Assembly (NCBI GenBank): GCA_943842505.1
Contig: CALTDI010000004.1
Span: 186,001-250,000, forward strand
Length of the DNA stretch: 64,000 bases
Source: an uncultured Pseudomonadales bacterium
GTDB taxonomy: Bacteria > Pseudomonadota > Gammaproteobacteria > Pseudomonadales > Pseudohongiellaceae
Direction of reading: 5' to 3'
Below the pieces are notes generated by a model. That model had not been told where the DNA came from, did no database searches, and saw nothing but the letters and a program-made list of their open reading frames with translations. The position numbers were made by a program, and so were the translations under genes. Positions 9,091 through 18,085 of this stretch are shown here, one piece after another (position 1 is the stretch's first letter; each line of letters begins with the position of its first letter).

Positions 9091-10125
9091 CTAGAAAGAC
9101 TCGGGCATCTTCGCCTTAAGCTTCGCCTCTTCTCTCGTTATCATGCCCTTGGACAACAGATCCTTCAGACATTGATCCAAAGTCTGCATTCCCAAACCGG
9201 CACCTGTTTGAATCGCTGAATACATCTGTGCAACCTTATCTTCACGAATCAAGTTTCTAATTGCCGGACTACCCATCATGATTTCATGCGCGGCCACTCG
9301 GCCACCACCGGGCTTCTTCATAAGTGCTTGGGAAATAACAGCCTGCAACGATTCCGACAACATCGATCGAACCATATCTTTTTCAGCCGCCGGAAATACG
9401 TCGATAACCCTGTCGATCGTTTTCGCTGCAGAGGTAGTATGCAGCGTACCGAAAACCAAGTGACCGGTTTCGGCAGCAGTGAGTGCCAGGCGAATAGTTT
9501 CCAGGTCACGCAGCTCGCCCACGAGAATGATGTCAGGGTCTTCACGCAAGGCTGATCGTAACGCCTCATTAAATCCATGTGTATCACGGTGAACTTCGCG
9601 CTGGTTCACCAGGCATTTTTTGCTTTGATGAACAAATTCTATAGGATCCTCAATGGTGAGTATGTGCTCGTACTTGGATTCGTTAATGTAATCGACCATC
9701 GCGGCGAGCGTTGTACTCTTACCGGAACCCGTAGGCCCCGTTACCACAACCAGCCCTCTAGGCACGTCAGAGATCTTTCTAAAAACCTCTCCCATCCCTA
9801 GCTGTTCCATCGTTAGAACTTTTGAGGGAATAGTACGAAATACTGCTGCAGAACCGCGGTTCTGCATGAAAGCGTTGACACGAAAGCGAGCAAGATTCGG
9901 CACTTCGAATGAGAAGTCAGTTTCCAGAAACTCTTCATAATCTTTGCGCTGCTTGTCGTTCATGATCTCATAAATAAGCGCGTGCACTTCCTTATGATCC
10001 ATCTCCGGCACATTGATTCGTCGGATGTCACCATCGACACGAATAAGAGGAGGCATGCCAGCCGTTATATGTAAATCCGAAGCGCCTTGTTTAACGCTGA
10101 ATCCGAGTAGTTCTGTAATATCCAT
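9091..10125 (-). CDS. pilT: Type IV pilus retraction ATPase PilT
   Basis: A hexameric cytoplasmic ATPase that powers pilus retraction, hence twitching motility and DNA uptake. The 344-residue length is typical. It begins MDITELLGFSVKQGASDLHI; Walker A is GPTGSGKST (130-138), the Asp box is TIEDPIEF, Walker B is LREDPDIILVGELRD, and the His box is GHLVFGTLHTTSA. The retraction motif AIRNLIRE is present. The ribosome-binding site AAGGAAGG sits just before the ATG. It is divergent from yggS, with a 171-base shared upstream region. No pilU follows; the next gene downstream is the convergent ruvX. Confidence 0.97.
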   Translation of the reverse strand: MDITELLGFSVKQGASDLHITAGMPPLIRVDGDIRRINVPEMDHKEVHALIYEIMNDKQRKDYEEFLETDFSFEVPNLARFRVNAFMQNRGSAAVFRTIPSKVLTMEQLGMGEVFRKISDVPRGLVVVTGPTGSGKSTTLAAMVDYINESKYEHILTIEDPIEFVHQSKKCLVNQREVHRDTHGFNEALRSALREDPDIILVGELRDLETIRLALTAAETGHLVFGTLHTTSAAKTIDRVIDVFPAAEKDMVRSMLSESLQAVISQALMKKPGGGRVAAHEIMMGSPAIRNLIREDKVAQMYSAIQTGAGLGMQTLDQCLKDLLSKGMITREEAKLKAKMPESF

Positions 10126-10296
10126 TAGCCTTCCTTACCGCCTTTATAATTTTTCTATTCTAGTGCTCTAGTGTTTATCGAAAAACAGCTGATTATGTGG
10201 CGCCTATAACACTAGCCAATAGTCACAAGCTCCCCTATAGTACCTGTCCTTTAGAGAATATCCCATACCCGGCAAGCGCATATATCAATTCAAAAC

Positions 10297-10980
10297 GTGA
10301 CCACCATAGCAGAAAATATTGGGCGGCTGAACGGCCAGATACGGGAGCTTGAGCAACTATACGAGCGCCCAATCGGTAGCGTGAAACTTCTGGCCGTGAG
10401 CAAGCGACACTCGATAGAGAGCATCATTGCTGCCAGCGAGGTCGGTATTCAAGATTTTGGTGAGAATTACCTGCAGGAAGCCTTGGATAAAATACAGAAA
10501 TTGTCTTCGATAAGCGCGAACTGGCACTTTATTGGGCCGATTCAGTCGAATAAGACCAAACCCATTGCCGAGAATTTCCAGTGGGTGCATAGCGTAGACC
10601 GCCTAAAGATTGCTCAGCGCCTGAGCGAACAGCGCGGCTCTAGCCGCCCAGAACTGAACGTCTGTGTTCAGATTAACCTTTCAGCCGAGGCCAGCAAGTC
10701 CGGCGTAGCTGTGAATGAGGCACAGACCCTGTGCGATAGCATCGAGGCGCTACCAAATCTTAGATTACGCGGACTGATGGCGATTCCGGCAGCTCTTCCC
10801 GATATCGAGTCACAACGGCAATCATTTCGCTCTCTGGCGATCGAATTTGCCAGAATCAAGGCCCGCTATACCCATCTAGATACGCTATCTATGGGCATGA
10901 GCAATGATTTCGAGGCCGCCATTGCCGAAGGTTCCACGCTTATTCGAATAGGCACGGCAATATTCGGCCCTCGCGACTAA
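10297..10980 (+). CDS. yggS: PLP homeostasis protein YggS/PLPBP
   Basis: A 227-residue fold-III PLP-binding protein with no known enzymatic activity, which buffers pyridoxal phosphate and affects amino-acid pools. VKLLAVSKRHS carries the PLP lysine (K36); FGENYLQEALDK, WHFIGPIQSNK, GLMAIP and LSMGMSNDFEAAI are family landmarks. The start is GTG at 10297, giving a normal N-terminus. It heads the cluster yggS-proC-yggT-yggU-metXW, the standard order downstream of a divergent pilT. Confidence 0.95.
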   Translation: MTTIAENIGRLNGQIRELEQLYERPIGSVKLLAVSKRHSIESIIAASEVGIQDFGENYLQEALDKIQKLSSISANWHFIGPIQSNKTKPIAENFQWVHSVDRLKIAQRLSEQRGSSRPELNVCVQINLSAEASKSGVAVNEAQTLCDSIEALPNLRLRGLMAIPAALPDIESQRQSFRSLAIEFARIKARYTHLDTLSMGMSNDFEAAIAEGSTLIRIGTAIFGPRD

Positions 10981-11117
10981 GCAGACACTGCGCCTTGGCC
11001 AGTGTTTGAAAGCCTAGCAAACTAATTATCTAGCCCTCTGTAAATACGATAGAATATGCGCTGGTCCAAGCCGCCTGCTGCGCTACGAAGAGGCAATGGC
11101 GAGGCCAAGGAGAAATT

Positions 11118-11942
11118 TTGAATAGCACTAAGATTGGCTTTATTGGCGCGGGAAACATGGCCAACAGCTTAATTCGCGGCCTTATCGCCAAGGGCACGCT
11201 CGCGCAGAATATCTGGGCCAGCGATCTGGATGCCGACAAGCTTAACTTGCTTGCCAGCGACTGTGGAATTCACGCGGGTAGCAATCACGACATAGCAGCC
11301 AATGCCGAGGTGATCGTTTTGGCGGTAAAGCCCCAGGTAATGAAAGTCGCCTGTCAGGCATTGGCCGCAGACCTGAGTGGTCGAGCCGTATTATTGATAT
11401 CTATCGCCGCGGGTATTACCACCTCACACCTGGAAAATTGGTTAGGGCAATCCGCTGCTATCGTGCGCTGCATGCCGAATACCCCTGCCCTGGTCGGCAT
11501 GGGTGCCAGTGGCCTGTTTGCCAACTCGCGGGTGTCACAGGAGCAGAAGCAGCTAGCAGAGAATGTAATTAGTGCCGTAGGCTTTGTTAGCTGGGTCGAC
11601 AAGGATTCAGACATCGACATCGTCACAGCCGTTTCCGGGAGCGGGCCTGCGTATTTTTTCCTTTTCATGGAAGCCATGCAGGCCACTGCTAAAGAGATGG
11701 GGCTTAGTGAAGAGTTGGCCAGAGAGCTCACTTATCACACAGCTGCGGGCGCCGCGGCACTTGCGCGGCACAGCGAGGATGACATTGCCACTTTGCGCAA
11801 GAACGTAACTTCTCCGGGGGGGACAACGGAGCAAGCCATTATGCAATTTGAAAGCGGTGATCTTCGAGGCTTAGTGGCCAAAGCCCTGAATGCAGCCAGA
11901 ACACGCTCTGTTGAACTGGCCGAAGAAACAGATAACACGTAG
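11118..11942 (+). CDS. proC: Pyrroline-5-carboxylate reductase
   Basis: Final step of proline synthesis, NAD(P)H-dependent reduction of pyrroline-5-carboxylate. The 274-residue product starts with a Rossmann motif (KIGFIGAGNMANSLIRG) and has VLAVKPQ, MPNTPALVG, the catalytic-domain signature SGSGPAYFF and TSPGGTTEQAI. The start codon is TTG at 11118, preceded by AAGGAGA at good spacing; no in-frame ATG fits. About 137 bases separate it from yggS, so an extra promoter is possible. Confidence 0.96.
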   Translation: MNSTKIGFIGAGNMANSLIRGLIAKGTLAQNIWASDLDADKLNLLASDCGIHAGSNHDIAANAEVIVLAVKPQVMKVACQALAADLSGRAVLLISIAAGITTSHLENWLGQSAAIVRCMPNTPALVGMGASGLFANSRVSQEQKQLAENVISAVGFVSWVDKDSDIDIVTAVSGSGPAYFFLFMEAMQATAKEMGLSEELARELTYHTAAGAAALARHSEDDIATLRKNVTSPGGTTEQAIMQFESGDLRGLVAKALNAARTRSVELAEETDNT

Positions 11943-12002
11943 TATCTATTAGGCATCAACAGCTAGTTGGAATAGTTATTCCTTTAGTGAAATTTACAGA
12001 TT

Positions 12003-12608
12003 TTGGACATGGGAATTATGGGAAGCTCTGCAGCATTAATCTTTAACACGATTGTTGGAATTTACTTACTGGCCGTATTGCTACGATTCCTTCTGCAAGT
12101 TGCAAAGGCAGATTTCTACAATCCTGTTTCTCAGGCGGTGATAAAAATCACAGACCCTATGGTCAAAGTTTTTAGAACCTTCATACCGGGGTACAGAGGC
12201 ATAGATTTTTCTACGCTTGTGCTGGCATTTCTGATCGAGGCTGCGGCAATCTGCATACTGATTATTCTTTATGGCGGCACCATACCTGGCGTTGGCTCCA
12301 TCGTGACTTGGGCATTCGTTGGTGTAGTCTTGTTTATTATTAGTATTTATTACTATGCAATATTGGCATCGATCATCATGTCATTCGTTATGATGTTCTC
12401 AGGAAGCACTAGCCCTCATCCGCTGCTACTATTGGTCTGGCAGTTGACTGAGCCGGTTATGGCGCCGGTGAGAAAGATAGTTCCGCCAATGGGCGGGCTG
12501 GACTTTTCTCCGATATTTATCTTTATAGCCATTCAGCTTATTCAAAACTTTATTCTTTCTACCTTCGGCATTAATCAGCAACATGCGATGGTTATCGTTG
12601 GCATCTAA
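12003..12608 (+). CDS. yggT: YggT family membrane protein
   Basis: A 201-residue inner-membrane protein with two YGGT repeats. Each has paired hydrophobic helices and a conserved [GP]-x-GLDFS/GIDFS turn (PGYRGIDFSTLVL in the first half, PPMGGLDFSPIFI in the second). Members have been implicated in osmotic tolerance and membrane-protein positioning, but the function is not settled. The start is uncertain: TTG at 12003, or ATG at 12009 or 12018, all in frame. It lies between proC and yggU, its usual place. Confidence 0.9.
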   Translation: MDMGIMGSSAALIFNTIVGIYLLAVLLRFLLQVAKADFYNPVSQAVIKITDPMVKVFRTFIPGYRGIDFSTLVLAFLIEAAAICILIILYGGTIPGVGSIVTWAFVGVVLFIISIYYYAILASIIMSFVMMFSGSTSPHPLLLLVWQLTEPVMAPVRKIVPPMGGLDFSPIFIFIAIQLIQNFILSTFGINQQHAMVIVGI

Positions 12609-12650
12609 ACAACTTCGCCCTAAAGTCTGTGAGTAGGTATTGTCTGCGCT

Positions 12651-12947
12651 ATGTACTATAGATGGGAGCAAGATGCCTTATACTTGGACTGCAGCATTCA
12701 GCCAAAGTCCAACGAAGATAGAATAGTCGGGCCGGTAGGCGAGAACCTCAAGATTCGAATCTGCGCCGCGCCCACAGATGGCAAGGCAAACAAACAACTG
12801 ATTCGTTTCATGGCGAAGAAATTTCATACCCAACAAACGGCTATAACTATAGTCAACGGACAGACGAACCGACATAAAAGATTGTGCATCAAGAAACCCC
12901 TAACTGTTCCCGATGGCTTGGACATGACCGAGGACCCGCTGACATAA
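12651..12947 (+). CDS. yggU: YggU/DUF167 family protein
   Basis: A small protein of 98 residues with the DUF167 signature: LDCSIQPKSNEDRI at the start, KIRICAAPTDGKANKQLIRF in the middle and ITIVNGQTNRHKRLCI after it. Solved members are small alpha/beta proteins of unknown function. It lies immediately after yggT and 18 bases before metX, as in Pseudomonas-type clusters. Confidence 0.92.
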   Translation: MYYRWEQDALYLDCSIQPKSNEDRIVGPVGENLKIRICAAPTDGKANKQLIRFMAKKFHTQQTAITIVNGQTNRHKRLCIKKPLTVPDGLDMTEDPLT

Positions 12948-12965
12948 TCTAGGCTCCAATTTGCA

Positions 12966-14168
12966 ATGACAGACTCAATACCAGCAAACTCGGTCGGCCT
13001 GGTTAAACCACAGGCCTATAAATTCGATGAGCCACTGACTCTTCGAAGCGGCAAGGTATTGCCCGAGTATGAGCTGGTGGTCGAGACCTATGGCACATTG
13101 AATAGCACCAAGACGAATGCGGTACTGATCTGTCACGCGCTTAGCGGAGACCACCATGCCGCAGGCTATAATAGCGAGGCGGATACTAAGCCCGGGTGGT
13201 GGGACAACTGCATCGGCCCAGGCAAGGCGATAGATACGAATCTTTTCTACGTGGTTAGCCTGAATAATCTTGGCGGCTGCGCAGGAAGCACCGGCCCCGC
13301 CTCGATTAATCCAGAGACTAATAAGTACTATGGTCCCGACTTTCCTGTAGTCACCGTGCGCGATTGGGTAAACAGCCAACTGCGCCTGATGGATCGTATG
13401 CAGATTCCTGAATGGGCAGCTGTGGTCGGAGGCAGCCTCGGTGGTATGCAGGTACTGCGCTGGGCGATTAGTTATCCGGAGCGTATGCGTCATGCGATCT
13501 GTATCGCAGCCGCGCCAAAATTATCCGCTCAAAATATTGCCTTTAATGAAGTAGCACGACATTCGATAACCAGTGACGCAAATTTTCGCGAGGGTCGCTA
13601 CCTCGAGGAAGGCACCTATCCTAAAAAGGGTTTGATGCTGGCCCGCATGGTCGGCCACATTACCTACCTATCCGATAGTGCGATGCGTGCAAAATTTGGC
13701 AAGTCGGCTCCCGATTTCGAGCAGGAGACCTCGGAGAATTTTGGCAGAGACCTGCGCTCGGGAAAATTGAGTTTCGGGCTTAATGTGGATTTCCAGGTAG
13801 AGAGTTATCTGCACTATCAGGGCGAGCGCTTCTCCAAGAACTTCGATGCCAACACTTATCTCCTGATGACTAAGGCTTTAGACTACTTCGATCCGACGGT
13901 AGACTTCGAAGGCGATCTATCAAAGGCTTTTGCCAATAGCGACTGCAAGTTTCTACTTATGTCATTTAGCACCGACTGGCGATTTCCACCGGAGCGATCT
14001 CGGGAAATCGTGAACGATCTGTTAAAGGCGGGTAGAGAAGTTAGCTATCTAGAAATCGAAGCTGACCAGGGTCACGATGCATTCTTGCTGCCAATCCCCC
14101 GCTATGTCGACGCATTGTCAGGATATTTACAGCGCGTGCATCAGGAGAATGAAAGCGATGCGTCCTGA
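12966..14168 (+). CDS. metX: Homoserine O-acyltransferase MetX
   Basis: Activates homoserine by O-acylation (acetyl- or succinyl-CoA) for methionine synthesis by sulfhydrylation. It is a 400-residue alpha/beta-hydrolase fold protein with nucleophile Ser157 in GGSLGGMQ, Asp337 in STDWRFPP and His370 in DQGHDAF. The N-terminal part [12 protein letters not shown] and [11 protein letters not shown] are typical. Sequence alone does not separate acetyl- from succinyltransferases; pairing with metW is usual for the Pseudomonas type, which prefers succinyl-CoA. The last 11 bases overlap metW. Confidence 0.95.
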   Translation: MTDSIPANSVGLVKPQAYKFDEPLTLRSGKVLPEYELVVETYGTLNSTKTNAVLICHALSGDHHAAGYNSEADTKPGWWDNCIGPGKAIDTNLFYVVSLNNLGGCAGSTGPASINPETNKYYGPDFPVVTVRDWVNSQLRLMDRMQIPEWAAVVGGSLGGMQVLRWAISYPERMRHAICIAAAPKLSAQNIAFNEVARHSITSDANFREGRYLEEGTYPKKGLMLARMVGHITYLSDSAMRAKFGKSAPDFEQETSENFGRDLRSGKLSFGLNVDFQVESYLHYQGERFSKNFDANTYLLMTKALDYFDPTVDFEGDLSKAFANSDCKFLLMSFSTDWRFPPERSREIVNDLLKAGREVSYLEIEADQGHDAFLLPIPRYVDALSGYLQRVHQENESDAS

Positions 14169-14757
14169 TCTGGAAATTATTCAACAGTGGATAAAACCCA
14201 ATAGCAAGGTTCTCGATCTTGGTTGTGGCGATGGCAGCCTGTTGCATTATCTGCAAGCAACAAAGAATGTGCATGGCATTGGGCTAGAAATCGATGCGGC
14301 GAATATTCAACATTGTCTCGAGAATGGCACAAACGTTATCGAACAGAATCTTGATAAAGGACTGTCTAATTTTCGATCCGAGAGCTTCGACACCGTGCTC
14401 TTGGCGCAGACACTACAGGCTCTCAGCAAACCCGACCACTTGATCGATGAGATGCTGCGCATCGGCAAGAACGGTATCGTCACCTTCCCTAACTTTGGTA
14501 ACTGGAAGAGCAGGCTCTATCTGGCGAGTCGAGGGCGCATGCCTGTTTCGAAGTTTATACCGCATTCTTGGTATAACACGCCGAATATTCATTTCTGCAC
14601 GGTAAAGGATTTCGATGCGCTATGCGCGGAGAAGAACATTAAGGTATTGGCCAGGACGGTTGTGGATCTGGAACATCAAGGCAGTTGGTATATGCGAGCC
14701 TGGCCTAACCTGCTGGGTGAAATCGCGATCTACCATATTAGCAAGAACACCGATTAA
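14158..14757 (+). CDS. metW: Methionine biosynthesis protein MetW
   Basis: A 199-residue SAM-methyltransferase-fold protein that acts with MetX in methionine synthesis. [12 protein letters not shown] is the classic N-terminus, [12 protein letters not shown] is the SAM-binding motif I, and [10 protein letters not shown] and PHSWYNTPN are MetW-specific. I chose ATG 14158 because of that N-terminus and because AGGAG at 14143-14147 is correctly spaced for it; a longer open frame exists upstream. The overlap with the end of metX implies translational coupling. Confidence 0.94.
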   Translation: MRPDLEIIQQWIKPNSKVLDLGCGDGSLLHYLQATKNVHGIGLEIDAANIQHCLENGTNVIEQNLDKGLSNFRSESFDTVLLAQTLQALSKPDHLIDEMLRIGKNGIVTFPNFGNWKSRLYLASRGRMPVSKFIPHSWYNTPNIHFCTVKDFDALCAEKNIKVLARTVVDLEHQGSWYMRAWPNLLGEIAIYHISKNTD

Positions 14758-14781
14758 GCTTGGCAGGGGCCACAGATCAGC

Positions 14782-15384
14782 ATGCGAAAAGTAATTCTAG
14801 CTAGCGGCAACAAGGGTAAGCTCATTGAGCTGCAGGCTATTCTCAAACAGAAAGACGTGCTCCTGGTACCGCAGTCGGAGTTCTCGGTGGTTGATGCCGA
14901 TGAGACAGGTCTTAGCTTCGTCGAGAATGCATTGATAAAAGCACGTCATGCCTGCCTCGCAACTGGACTGCCCGCCATCTCCGATGACAGTGGTATCGAA
15001 GTGGACGCACTAGGCGGCGAGCCTGGTATCTATTCCGCGCGTTATGCCGGTTCCCATGGCCCTGCCGCCGACAAAGAGAATAACACCAAGTTACTGCATG
15101 AATTGCGAGACATTCCCGAAGCAGAACGTACTGCGAGATTTCAATGTGTTATCACCTATATGCGTCATGACAAAGATCCCATGCCGTTAATCTGCCAGGG
15201 CACCTGGGAAGGCCGCATTCTATTCGCCGAAGAGGGTGCGAATGGCTTTGGCTATGATCCGCTATTCTATGTACCAAGCCACGGCTGCGCTTCTGCGCTG
15301 CTGGATCCCGCAACGAAGAACGCTATCAGTCATAGAGGTCAAGCGCTCGCGCAGCTATTAGAATGCTGGAACTCCCACCACTAA
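14782..15384 (+). CDS. rdgB: dITP/XTP pyrophosphatase (HAM1/RdgB)
   Basis: Removes non-canonical purine nucleoside triphosphates (dITP, XTP) from the pool by hydrolysis to the monophosphate. The 200 residues are standard for the family: LASGNKGKLIEL at the N-terminus, DDSGIEVDALGGEPGIYSAR, then GFGYDPLF and SHRGQAL. It lies between metW and hemW and overlaps hemW by 22 bases, the conserved order. Confidence 0.96.
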   Translation: MRKVILASGNKGKLIELQAILKQKDVLLVPQSEFSVVDADETGLSFVENALIKARHACLATGLPAISDDSGIEVDALGGEPGIYSARYAGSHGPAADKENNTKLLHELRDIPEAERTARFQCVITYMRHDKDPMPLICQGTWEGRILFAEEGANGFGYDPLFYVPSHGCASALLDPATKNAISHRGQALAQLLECWNSHH

Positions 15385-16514
15385 GTCTCTACATCCACAT
15401 ACCCTGGTGTGTGAAGAAGTGTCCCTACTGCGATTTCAATTCTCATGAAGCTCAATCGAGCTTTCCGGAAGCAGATTACGTAGAGACTCTCTGTCAGGAT
15501 TTCGACCGTGACTATGCCTTCTGTGAAGGCCGCCCTATTCAGTCTATTTTTATCGGCGGAGGCACACCCAGCCTGTTTGCTGCGAAGTCTTTCGAGAAAC
15601 TTCTGCAACATATTCAAAATAGAGCCACACTCAGCAGCGAATGCGAAATCACCCTAGAGGCGAACCCGGGCACGGCGGAGGCTGAGAAATTTTCTGGCTA
15701 CCGCGCGGCTGGAATAAATCGCCTGTCGATCGGCATTCAGAGTTTCAATGATCGTCAACTGCAGAATCTAGGCCGCATCCATTCGGCCAATGAATCTAAA
15801 CGGGCGATCGACTATGCCCGAAGAGCCGGCTTCACAAACTTCAATCTGGACCTGATGCATGGCTTGCCCGGGCAGAAGAAGGCCGATGCTCTAGACGATC
15901 TGAAATCCGTAGTTGATTTCGATCCATTACACATCTCCTGGTATCAACTCACTATCGAACCCAATACGGTGTTCTATGCGCGGCCACCCAAACTGCCTTC
16001 CGAAGATGTATTGAATGCACTGGAAGAGGCCGGCCTCGCTCTTCTGCAAGACTCGGGCTATCAACGCTATGAGGTATCGGCTTTCGCAAAGCAGGGCTGC
16101 CACTCGCGGCATAATCTAAATTATTGGGAATTTGGCGACTACATCGGTATTGGTGCAGGCGCCCACGGCAAGATCACACTGCTAGGGGCCGGAAATGGAA
16201 CTGATACGATTGTGAGGACGCTCAAGCACAGACAGCCGAATCACTACTTGAAGAGCTGCATTAATAGCGACCTCAAACGTATCGAGATTGGCAAGGACGA
16301 TCGGGCCCTGGAGTTCCTTTTGAATGCACTGCGCAGTAGACAAGGCTTTACAGAGTCGATGTTTCAGGCCAGAACCGGACTCTCTTTTAGCGTAATTGGA
16401 AAGAAGGTAGAATACCTGATCGTAAGTGGACTGCTGCAGAAGCGAGAAGGTCGTATATCCGCCTCTGACAGGGGCTATCGACTACTGAATAGTCTCTTGC
16501 AAGAATTTCTTTAA
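15363..16514 (+). CDS. hemW: Radical SAM family heme chaperone HemW
   Basis: A 383-residue radical-SAM protein formerly annotated as oxygen-independent coproporphyrinogen oxidase and now regarded as a heme chaperone. The cluster motif is C16-x3-C20-x2-C23 (WCVKKCPYCDF), without the extra upstream cysteine of true HemN. GGGTPSLF, EANPG, NRLSIGIQSF and the C-terminal HemN-like winged domain (about 300-380) follow. The start lies inside the end of rdgB, so translation is coupled. Confidence 0.93.
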   Translation: MLELPPLSLYIHIPWCVKKCPYCDFNSHEAQSSFPEADYVETLCQDFDRDYAFCEGRPIQSIFIGGGTPSLFAAKSFEKLLQHIQNRATLSSECEITLEANPGTAEAEKFSGYRAAGINRLSIGIQSFNDRQLQNLGRIHSANESKRAIDYARRAGFTNFNLDLMHGLPGQKKADALDDLKSVVDFDPLHISWYQLTIEPNTVFYARPPKLPSEDVLNALEEAGLALLQDSGYQRYEVSAFAKQGCHSRHNLNYWEFGDYIGIGAGAHGKITLLGAGNGTDTIVRTLKHRQPNHYLKSCINSDLKRIEIGKDDRALEFLLNALRSRQGFTESMFQARTGLSFSVIGKKVEYLIVSGLLQKREGRISASDRGYRLLNSLLQEFL

Positions 16515-16522
16515 GGACTCCC

Positions 16523-16876
16523 ATGGAAAAATTGTACGAGAAGCACTGCGAAGCCTGCCAAATGGGTGCGCCGCTGGTAACCGAGGAAGAAGCAAACGAT
16601 CTGCTGCTTAAAGTACCAGCCTGGAAACGAGGTTTTCACGAGGGTGTAGAGAAACTCAGCCGCGAGTTTCATTTCGTGGAGTTCAAAGATGCCTTTAGTT
16701 TTACCTACAAGCTGGCTAACTTGGCCGAGCGTGAGAATCACCACCCCTCGATCATGACCGAATGGGGAAAGGTAACGGTCTACTGGTGGACGCATAAGAT
16801 CAACGGCTTACATGTAAACGATTTCATCATGGCAGCGAAGACTGACATGATTGCCAAGCTCTCCGCTCCCTCCTAA
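16523..16876 (+). CDS. Pterin-4a-carbinolamine dehydratase family protein
   Basis: A 117-residue member of the PhhB/DCoH family. KVPAWKRG, FKDAFSFTYKLANLAERENHHPSI and VTVYWWTHKINGLHVNDFIMAAK contain the conserved catalytic His pair and the W-T-H motif. It recycles the 4a-hydroxy-tetrahydropterin made by aromatic amino-acid hydroxylases. No phenylalanine hydroxylase is nearby, and some stand-alone members may serve other pterin (Moco) chemistry. It starts eight bases after hemW. Confidence 0.9.
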   Translation: MEKLYEKHCEACQMGAPLVTEEEANDLLLKVPAWKRGFHEGVEKLSREFHFVEFKDAFSFTYKLANLAERENHHPSIMTEWGKVTVYWWTHKINGLHVNDFIMAAKTDMIAKLSAPS

Positions 16877-16906
16877 CTCTCAGAAATCATTGACTGGAGA
16901 ATATCC

Positions 16907-18064
16907 GTGTCGGTTAATTCCAAAGTCCTGCTTAGGCAGCTCAACGATGTTGTCAGCTTGCCCAGTGTTAGCTCTGCAAATGCCAGCATCGACACGAGTA
17001 ATAAGGCCGTTATCGACTATCTGGCTAATCAGTTCGAAGCGCTGGGATTCGACTGCGAGATTATCCCTATTCCTGGTAGCGAAGAGGCCAAGTTCAACCT
17101 CATAGCCACGCTCGGTTCCGGCCCCGGAGGTTTGGTTCTTGCAGGCCATACCGATACAGTGCCACTCGATGAAGAGCTGTGGTCGGTCAATCCGTTTAGT
17201 GTGACGGAGAAGAATGGCAAGCTGTACGGACTAGGCGTTACCGACATGAAGGGTTTCTTTCCAATTATCATGGAGGCCGTTAAGCCGCTTCTTGAGAACG
17301 ATTTCAAGGAGCCGCTTATTGTTCTCGCAACCGCAGACGAAGAGACATCTATGCAGGGTGCTCGTAGTATTGCCGCGATGGGACGCCCTAGGGCTAGGGC
17401 TGCAATCATAGGTGAGCCTACCGGTCTTCAGCCGGTTAAGGCGCACAAGGGAATCATGATGGATTCGGTTCGCCTGTTAGGCCAGAGCGGTCATTCCTCC
17501 GACCCCTCGCTTGGCAACAACGCACTCGATGCGATGCATGCAGTTATTTCTGATCTGATGCACTACAGAGAAGAATTGAAACAGAGATACAGCAGTGAGC
17601 TTTTTAGTATTCCCTACCCCACTCTCAATCTTGGCGTAATCCATGGTGGCGACAACCCCAATCGAATCTGCGGGCACTGTGAGCTGGAGTTTGATATACG
17701 ATTGATGCCGGGCATGCATATAGAAACAACCCGGGCAGAGATCAGGAATCGAATCTCGAGCCTTATGGACCCCCTTGGGATTCAGTTCGAGTTAGCCCCC
17801 CTCTTCACCGGCGTCCCGGCATTCTTCGCCGATGAGAACAGCGCGCTTCTAAAGACCGCAGAGAAGCTGACCGGGCATGCAGGGATTAGCGTAGGATTTG
17901 GCACCGAGGGGCCGTTCCTGCAGGAATTAGGGATGGACACCATAATTATGGGCCCCGGTAATATCGATCAGGCACATCAGCCGGACGAATATATGTCGAT
18001 AGATATGATAGAGCCGTGTCTGGATGTACTTACCAAGATGATTCGTCATCACTGCCTGTACTAG
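16907..18064 (+). CDS. argE: Acetylornithine deacetylase
   Basis: A zinc-dependent M20-family deacetylase of 385 residues that hydrolyses N-acetylornithine in arginine synthesis. Landmarks are VLAGHTDTVPLD (metal His/Asp), GVTDMKGFFP, ATADEETSMQGA (catalytic Glu and metal ligand), IGEPTG and the C-terminal metal His in DQAHQPDEY. The start is GTG at 16907 preceded by TGGAGAAT. argA follows after 21 bases, so the first and a middle step of the pathway are co-transcribed. Confidence 0.94.
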   Translation: MSVNSKVLLRQLNDVVSLPSVSSANASIDTSNKAVIDYLANQFEALGFDCEIIPIPGSEEAKFNLIATLGSGPGGLVLAGHTDTVPLDEELWSVNPFSVTEKNGKLYGLGVTDMKGFFPIIMEAVKPLLENDFKEPLIVLATADEETSMQGARSIAAMGRPRARAAIIGEPTGLQPVKAHKGIMMDSVRLLGQSGHSSDPSLGNNALDAMHAVISDLMHYREELKQRYSSELFSIPYPTLNLGVIHGGDNPNRICGHCELEFDIRLMPGMHIETTRAEIRNRISSLMDPLGIQFELAPLFTGVPAFFADENSALLKTAEKLTGHAGISVGFGTEGPFLQELGMDTIIMGPGNIDQAHQPDEYMSIDMIEPCLDVLTKMIRHHCLY

Positions 18065-18085
18065 CAGTCAAGAGAGAGCTAAACC